A stretch of 64,000 nucleotides of DNA, taken from contig NC_081406.1 of assembly GCF_030272615.1 (NCBI RefSeq), positions 244,459,218 to 244,523,217 of the forward strand. The letters run 5' to 3'. A program made the position numbers and the translations under genes. Below, one piece after another: positions 57,101-64,000 of this stretch. Each line of letters starts with the position of its first letter. Position 1 is the stretch's first letter. Below the pieces are notes generated by a model. The model searched no databases. It was not told the origin of the DNA and saw only the letters and a list, made by a program, of their open reading frames with translations. This DNA comes from Cryptomeria japonica (Eukaryota > Streptophyta > Pinopsida > Cupressales > Cupressaceae).

Positions 57101-57580
57101 TTCTCAGCCCTTATCCTTTCTAGTATGTGGCTAGATCCACTAGATTTACACCCCCCTCTTTCAATATAATGCTACCTAAGTAAAAATTAGTGGTTCTCAT
57201 CATTCTTGTGGTGGAAACCCTAATTTTTCACCATTACAAGACCATTCTCTAATTATGAGTCTATTTATCACTAAGAGCTAGGATTAATGCTTTTGAAAAT
57301 ATTGAAGATAAATCATGATTAATCTCATACATATCATTAGAACCAATAGTATCCACATTATTAGCATCAACAACATCATTAACATCAATATCATTATCAT
57401 CCAAATCAATCAAAATAGGATCTTTATTGCATACATGAAATGAATCATCTTTTTGCTTAAATAATTTTGACTTTTGATTGATGGATTAAGATGAACTTCC
57501 TTCCTTAGGCTAGGAAAAGGTTGGAAAATGGGATCAAGTCAACATTTGGCATATTAGGGGGGGAAATGGTTTAGGAAGCA
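54110..57580 (+). repeat. Composite 3.5-kb direct repeat, copy 2 (candidate 3' LTR)
   Basis: 3471 bp starting TGTAGTCACATAAATCTG and ending TTAGGAAGCA, collinear with copy 1 (6313-7315 plus 13307-15871). It has no LINE, so it shows the empty LINE target (CTCTCATTTCAACTACTATT at about 55104). TATA-like CATATAAATAGAGCC lies at about 54963, and an LTR-like unit TGTAGCATCC...CCATTACA at 56173-57238. The right edge does not look like a clean element end: on the minus strand a reading (DKDVMPRLMSLLPKPFPP) continues across 57580. Confidence 0.7.
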
Positions 57581-60513
57581 AGCTCATGAGCCTTGGCATG
57601 ACATCTTTGTCATTGTTTTCTCGCACTATGATTTCTCTTGGTTCAACTTGAAACTTGTGAAGGTTGGGGATCAATCAACATAGGCTTCTATTCTTCCCTT
57701 GTAGGAGGAGGGACATGAGAAACCTCACTAGGTTGAGAGATGCAGGATGCTAGGTTCTTTCCTCTATAGGATGTAGGAGATAGCACCATAGTATATATGG
57801 GAGGAATAGGAGTAGGAAGGAGTCTAGGTCTAGAATGAGGACGAGGAATATCCTTGGGTGAAGGATCCTTAGGTTTACTCAAGGTTAATATCCTTTCATG
57901 TTTTAATTTTTGATACGATAGAGGAAAAGGAAATCTTCTTGGGGTTGCAAAGGTTCAATTTTATATTCAATCAAAATCATTCTAAGGTGAAGTTTCCATG
58001 TCTTGCTAAGGGCTTACAAATAATATGGTTGATTCTGATAATACACCCATCATTTGGGAACTTCAAGCATGTATAGATGGTTGAATGAATATCTTTCCTA
58101 GAAGAAAGCCAAAGATGCCCCAACTTCACACAAAATTGGACAAAGGTAGAGATAAGTAAAGGTAACAAATGAGCACTTAGTGTCAACCTCAACTAGAAGA
58201 GTGATGGAACCTATATTGGGACAAGTGAAGTCATCATGAACCTTAATCATTACATCAAATTTTTCATAAGTTTCTTGATAAAAAAAAAAATAGTATAAAA
58301 ATGTTCTTTATTAATAACATTCACCATACATACTAGATCAATGATCACTCCTCTTGAGAGATTTCCTTTAATTTTTGCAGTAATGTATAATATTCCATTA
58401 ACTGCATCAATAGTTTCTCTTGAGTCAAAGTTACAGGTGAGGTTCAAGTTTAGGCTTGGATTGCTCAATAAGGTTCACAACACTGGTAGCCTCTACACGC
58501 AGCTCATCAAGAGCTATATTAGTTGAAGGTTTAGGCTCTACGAGATTGGTAGAATGAGAAGGCAAAGGATTGGTGAAAAATTGAAAGTTTTGATTAGGAG
58601 GTGCGATGGATTTATTTCCTTTATCATTCATACTGTCCATAGTTATAGTATTGAAATTAATAAGGTCTTGGATCACATTCTTCAGCCTACAACACTTCTC
58701 AATATCATGGTCAGGTTGATGATGGCATTGGTAAAAAATTAGAAACAAAGGAAGTTGGTAAAGGCTTAGAAGTGTCTATCGATTTAATGGGAGGAAGCTC
58801 AATCACATTATCATTAATTAATCTAAGCATGATATGGTGCAATTATTCAAAGAAAAGAGTATAATTATGATGTGTAAAGATTGATGATAAAGAGGTTACA
58901 CCCAAAGTTGTGGCTGCCACTTGTGTATCAATGTGATTGGAAGAATTATTGTTGATCTTGATGAAGTTCTTGGTTTGTTTTGGAAATTTTTGAAATGATT
59001 TTTGTTGAGTACCCTCATTCTTATCAATTGGAGCCATTGATGATTCAAGTTGACTCACTTGAAGCTAATAATTATGATTCATTGTGCATAAATGTGTGAA
59101 AGATTGAAAATTAGACAATAGAATTTTATCTCTAATATCATTTTGCAAATTATTAAAGAAAGTTATTTAAACAACACCATCAGATATAGGATAAGCAATT
59201 TGTGCATGCAAATGTTTGTGTCTACAAATAAAATGAGTCACTTTTTCTTTAACTCCTTGCTTACAATGCATCAAATTAGTTAAAGTAATTTGAGGACCAA
59301 TACTATCTTGAAAATGTTGAACAAATGCATTAGCTAATTGTTGAAAAAAATGAATTGATTGAGAAGGCATGGAACAATACCATTTCAAAGCCTTGTCTCT
59401 AAAGGTATGAGTGAATATTTTTTCAATAAGTCTATTATCATGAAAATAGTCACTATACAATGTTTGAAATGTTTTCACATGAGTTTAGGGGTCACCTTTC
59501 CAATTTTATAACTCCAAATGGGAAACATCCATGTATAGGGGGGTAATAACATAGAAATTTCATTGGAGAGTGGGCTAGCTATGTCACATGTGGGAACATT
59601 AAATTTGATTGGGTTAAAGAAGTCAATTATCAAGTTGTAAGGATGAAACACATTGAGCTAAAAAAAATTTACTAGATTTGGTGGATGAATTGGAATCAAA
59701 CACATTGGATTGTGATGGAGGTGTAACATAAAAATAAAAAAGTGGAACTTGAGAATAGGGAGGTGGAACATTATGGTAGGTGGGTATAAGAGATGGTTGT
59801 GACATAAATGGAAGGCTAGTAGGAGATATGTAAGAGTATTGATTGATAGAATTGCCCCCATTACTAACATGTGTAGGGTTAACATTTTGTGTAGAGGTAT
59901 CCATGATGGAAGATGTATAAATAGGCACATTAGGAAAAGATTAGTGGAATGCTCAACTTGAGTTGTAGGATTGGAAAAACCAAGATCTTCGGCACTCAAC
60001 AATATGAGTGATGGCATGCAACACTTCCACACCAATTTCATCACTTTGAACCATTCTCCTCAATCCTTCAATCAAGGGGATTGCCTCACTATTCAAGTGT
60101 TCTTGACCTATCCATTGTTGAAGCTTATCCAACTCATGGTCAATCTTCCCCAACTAGTCAATAGTTACTTGAGTTAAGGATTCATCCTCATTATGAGAAG
60201 TGCAATGGGAATGGTTCTCCATAATGTTAGGTATGTCTTGTGTAGGGATTGCGGATTTACCCAAGTTCCCATGGAATAGGTTATTCAACCCAAGATCACA
60301 CCTCTTAGTATTTAAACTTTGAGAAACTATAAGTTTATAACTTCTTCTCGCTAGTATATTGGATATAGATGAAATGGTAGTGAAACTCATATACAAAGAG
60401 AGAAAAGCTAAGTGGATGGATTTGTACTCACGATGCCTCTTATGCAATTGAAAATGCAAAAAAAGGATATGATTAAACAATGCAATTTCAAAATAAAATG
60501 ATTGATTAACCAA
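57239..60513 (-). pseudogene. Minus-strand Tat-like gag and downstream remnant
   Basis: The reading begins near 60513 and is heavily broken. MGKIDHELDKLQQWIGQEHL (60153) and a proline/tyrosine-rich stretch (PTSLPFMSQPSLIPTYHNVP) precede the gag core at 59478-59167: KTFQTLYSDYFHDNRLIEKI, FRDKALKWYCSMPSQSIHFF, LMHCKQGVKEKVTHFICRH. A zinc-knuckle remnant CHHQPDHDIEKCCRLKN is at about 58730. Downstream an acidic stretch with DPILIDLDDNDIDVNDV (minus strand, about 57420) is also present at the end of both composite repeats. No RT of this element is in the window. The family is the same broad Tat type as the central element but clearly diverged from it. Confidence 0.6.
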
Positions 60514-62000
60514 TCTAATGTACTAAAGACATGATAGATGTGATAAATAGGTTTCTATAATTTTAGGCATGCAATCTAAACCTATTTCCACAAAAGAATT
60601 ACATTGGAGAGGAGATGAAATCAATAGATTTTGCTTATGTTTTTGTGGGGTTGAATTGGATACTCAAAATATAAAAAATTGAATAGATCTAGGGCTAAAG
60701 ATGGAAAAATGAAGTAATTTAACATAAACAGATAGTTGCAAATTTCATATGAAGTTGTAACTACAAATATGAAACTAAGAAGATGAATAGAACTTGTGAC
60801 TAGAAATTGGGCCTAAAAAAAAGGGACAAAGTAGCTCTGAGTGACCCTATCCCCCAAATATTTGGTGCAGACATAATTAATTGATCAGAAACTAGAATGT
60901 TTCTTATAGTATACCCTAAAATTTTCATGAGAAACTTGTCAAACAATGTAGTGTGGAGCGAATTTGTCCTCTTCTTTTTGTCCCTTTGAAATCTAGATTT
61001 GATCGTTTCTATCTTCTCTACCTCATTCCAAATTTATAGATCCTAAACCTATCACTTGCACAAAAAAAAAGAAGAAAGATGATGTGTATAGGGGTTTGCC
61101 TAAGTCAAACCCCAAGTTTGGAATCAACCCTTTAATTGAAATTGAATGTGAAATATAATGGAAATGTAAAGTGTTCCTTTTAAGGGTAGAGACTAGATCT
61201 GAATTAAAATATTGTAGTTGGAATATAATACCTTGATAAGTCTTTCTTTGAAGTATTTATGCAAGGTTAATATTGTCATGTAAGATGTAGGATGTCTTCA
61301 TAGAATCTTGATCATAGATGCCATCTTGAATGCTTGAATCATGACTACTTGACCTCTCCTTCGATGACTTGAAGATGCTTGATTCCTTGCTCACTTGAAT
61401 TGAATTGAATTCAAGAACTTGAATCATGTGGAGGGCTAATTGAGCGATGTAAGATGGATGTTTAAATGAGGTGGTAAGGATTTCTTTTATACCCCACTTT
61501 ATCAAACGTGTTTGAAATTTTGAGATGGGTCGACATGGGATGAGAATTCCCACCCATATTTTATGACCGTTGTTAGGACCAAAATTGGACCCCTTTTGTC
61601 AGGACAATGATGCCCAGGGCACCACTATCCTAGGACAATGGCACCTGGAGCACCTTTGTCTAGACATTTAGGGCTAAACAGAGGTCCATAGACTGGAAGC
61701 TAGGTGAAGTTTGAGAATTGAAGCCAGTGTAAGCAGAATCAAACATGGTTAAAGATGGAAAGGCCATAACACCAAAGTGAGGCCTATGTGAGGATTAAAA
61801 TTGTAAAGGGATACAATTTATGGTAGTACACTTGTGATGGAGTTAAGTGTTTATGTTTAATAATATTGAACAAAATATGCAACTTCACACTCATTGTTGG
61901 TTGTTTTGAATGGCGTTTCATGACAGTCACTTAATATTAAAAGATTAGTTAAAAATATTTTATGAATGAATGTGTAATATCTTTAAATGAAGTATAATAA
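60514..62000 (-). repeat. LTR/leader-like region of the minus-strand Tat-like element
   Basis: Lies upstream of the minus-strand gag. A TATA box TATAAAAG (plus 61494-61501, minus strand) is followed by ATTCAATTCAAGTGAGCAAG and, near 61100, by GGTTTGACTTAGGCAAACCCC. The same order (TATAAAAGG, AATTTCAAGTGAGCAAGC, AAGGCAAACCCC) is seen in the LTR-like units at 14365 and 56173. I take it as the R-U5 and leader of a related LTR; exact ends were not found. Confidence 0.45.
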
Positions 62001-64000
62001 ATTCATAATTTAAATCATACCACAATGAAGCTTTATTAACTAAAGGTTTCTAAATGTGTACATTACGAATTTTTCTTCATTAATATAAGAATTTAATACA
62101 TGTGAAAAAAATTAAATCTAGATATATGCAACTATGATATTCAATATCATAACCACTAAATCTATTAAACAATGGATGTCTAATGAAATAAGCACTAAAA
62201 TCCATGTGATTTAAAATACCATGAAATATAGAAATATTTTTAACACAACCATTATTAGCATTTGAAGTGATGAAGAATAATGATCATTTGGTAAAGATAG
62301 TAAAGTGTTTCTGCAAAAGAAATATCATGATAATCATCAAGAGACAAGGTGTCACCATTTTTGTGCTAGAGATTAGCTATTAAATGCAGATAACATAGGA
62401 CCATTGCAAGTAATGTGTGCATTTCAAATATTTATCTATAATTTTATCAAAATAATAAAACATCATTAATACTTATAGGAGTATTATGAGTCATATAGTA
62501 ATTATTACCATGAAAATACAAAGAATATACACTATCACATTGTCAACACACATCATGAGTAGTATAAGATATATAATCACCATAAAGCTCATCACTAGGA
62601 TAATCATCATAAATAGGTAAGACAAAATCAACAAACATATCAATAAGATGCTCAAGGAAAAACAAGGAGACGTGTAGGAGAACCTATAGATAAAAGAGAA
62701 TGATTGTGAGATGCAAAAAGAATTTGTGTAATGGGTACATCATATCATGAAATAGATTCTTGCAATGAACGTGAGAAGGTATGACTGTGTCTTTATCATA
62801 ATATGTCACATAAGAAGTATTACCATTTTGAATCAAGTGAATAAAAGAATAAACATATGTCTAAAAGATGAGAAAGTGGCAACAGGCTCTATAATGAAAT
62901 ATTAAAAGATGATATATGTTATGAATCAATCATAAATAGGTAAGCCAAAACGCACAAACACATCAATAAGATGCTCAAGGAAAGATGTAGAAAAGAAGAC
63001 ACATGTAGGAGAACCTATAGATATAAGAGAATGATCATGAGATGTAGAAAGAATATGTGCAATGGATATACCATATGTATACCAGGGAACACTTTATGAA
63101 ATAGAAAGAGAAAATTTCGACACTGATCCACACATAAAATGCAACAAACAAAGAAAAAAATTGTATAGTATCCTTAATAAATAAATAGATATAGAGAAAG
63201 TATAGGGATTGAGCACAATTCATGATAAAAGATCTAACAATGGATCACAAATAAAGGGTAGAGTTACATGTCAAGAAAAAAATAAACATTGAAAGCCCAA
63301 AACTTAAAAATACAATGATGAAGCATAAGTGAGGGTGATCTAAACCTCAATCAAATTTAAAATGATAAATTTTAGGTCAAAAATCAAAGAATAAAGGTTA
63401 AAATCCTAGGGAATATACTAGAGTGGTTTAAATACCAAGCTCACCACTTTATATGGGGAAATAAAGGTAGCCTACATAAATTTCCAAGGTAAATAAATGC
63501 AAATAGGCAATAATAAGAAAATATTCTAGATAAAAGAGGTAGACCAAATTGAGCTTGTTTGATTGGATATGAAAACAGAATGAAGTAACAAGAATAAAAG
63601 TTCATACATTAGATTTGGAGAGAGAAAATATTGTAACTGATGTTTGATGCTTAACTTTCGAAATTAGAATTGAAATAAGTTGATTTAAATCATGATCTAT
63701 GCAATCTACAACTATGCTCCAACCAAGGTTGATTTTGTGCTTGTATAATCAATCTCTATTCTTGTAAATGTGAAGTTGGTTTGTATAAACAAAAACTAAC
63801 TATAGAAATGACCCTGCAATTTGGAAAGCTTATCTACCTTCAAATAAATATATACACATTTGTGTGTATACTTGCAATAAAGCCTAGTATTTTCAACGAA
63901 CACCTTTCAAGCATGCTAAGTGATTATCTTCTCCATATGATAAGCCCTTTATTGGATTCAATGGTTTAGATAAAAGTTAGATTACAAGACAAGTAAATGT
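62001..64000. other. AT-rich region, no gene seen
   Basis: No recognisable coding sequence on either strand. A local imperfect duplication is present: ATCAATAAGATGCTCAAGGA then TAGGAGAACCTATAGATA occurs at about 62638-62695 and again at about 62962-63022, a period near 320 bases. Confidence 0.5.

Overview
This 64-kb window is land-plant nuclear DNA from a large, transposon-filled genome. A conifer or other gymnosperm is plausible, but that is inferred only from the style of the repeats. It is AT-rich, has plant retrotransposon lineages (Ty1/copia, Ty3/gypsy chromovirus, Ty3/gypsy Tat/Ogre-like, L1-type LINE with RNase H), GT-AG introns and initiator-Met-tRNA primer sites. I see no ordinary host gene, no tRNA or rRNA and no prokaryotic feature.

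Layout. (1) 1-2100, minus strand: start of a copia-type element (gag-like coiled coil, PBS, 1.37-kb 5' LTR) that broke into an older plus-strand copia element. (2) 2101-6312: that older copia element (integrase end, RT, RNase H, PPT, 3' LTR). It is itself split by a 989-bp terminal-inverted-repeat (TIR) transposon at 4060-5048 with a 4-bp target duplication. (3) 6313-15871 and 54110-57580: two same-orientation copies of a 3.5-kb composite repeat. Copy 1 is cut by a 6-kb L1-type LINE (7316-13292, minus strand) with a 14-bp target duplication and a missing RT core. (4) 15872-33231: leader, gag, protease, G-patch-like segment, RT, second RNase H and integrase of a decayed Tat/Ogre-like element. 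Its RNase H is interrupted by a complete nested chromovirus (23651-31504) with both LTRs. (5) 33232-35943 and 51044-54109: the 3' part of the Tat-like element. It includes an antisense, intron-containing plant-mobile-domain (PMD) gene and a polypurine tract next to repeat copy 2. (6) 35948-51039: a 15.1-kb DNA transposon inserted in the last codons of that PMD gene. (7) 57240-62000: minus-strand gag and LTR-like region of another Tat-like element, then 2 kb of featureless AT-rich DNA.

The most interesting object is the 15.1-kb element at 35948-51039. It has about 35-bp TIRs beginning GGGTGAA, a 4-bp TCTG target duplication, subterminal arrays of a GTTCGAGCGAAC-type motif near both ends, and an uninterrupted five-exon transposase gene (about 938 codons with DFAENY, WSDG and HGKGEHDG blocks). 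It also carries a second, decayed, convergent minus-strand gene of unknown function and a 5.2-kb internal satellite with higher-order structure built from 331-, 220- and 384-bp modules. The 989-bp element at 4060-5048 is a non-autonomous relative: its right 580 bp matches the large element's left end in inverted orientation. The 4-bp duplication and catalytic layout make the Sola superfamily my best guess, not a proven assignment.

Working together: nothing here is a pathway. The window records successive insertions whose empty sites can largely be read: a TIR element into copia, an LTR element into copia, a LINE into a composite repeat, a chromovirus into Tat RNase H, and the giant TIR element into an antisense PMD gene. 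Many premature stops in the older genes are TAG or TGA where CAG or CGA would fit, as expected from cytosine-methylation decay. The giant element's transposase has none.
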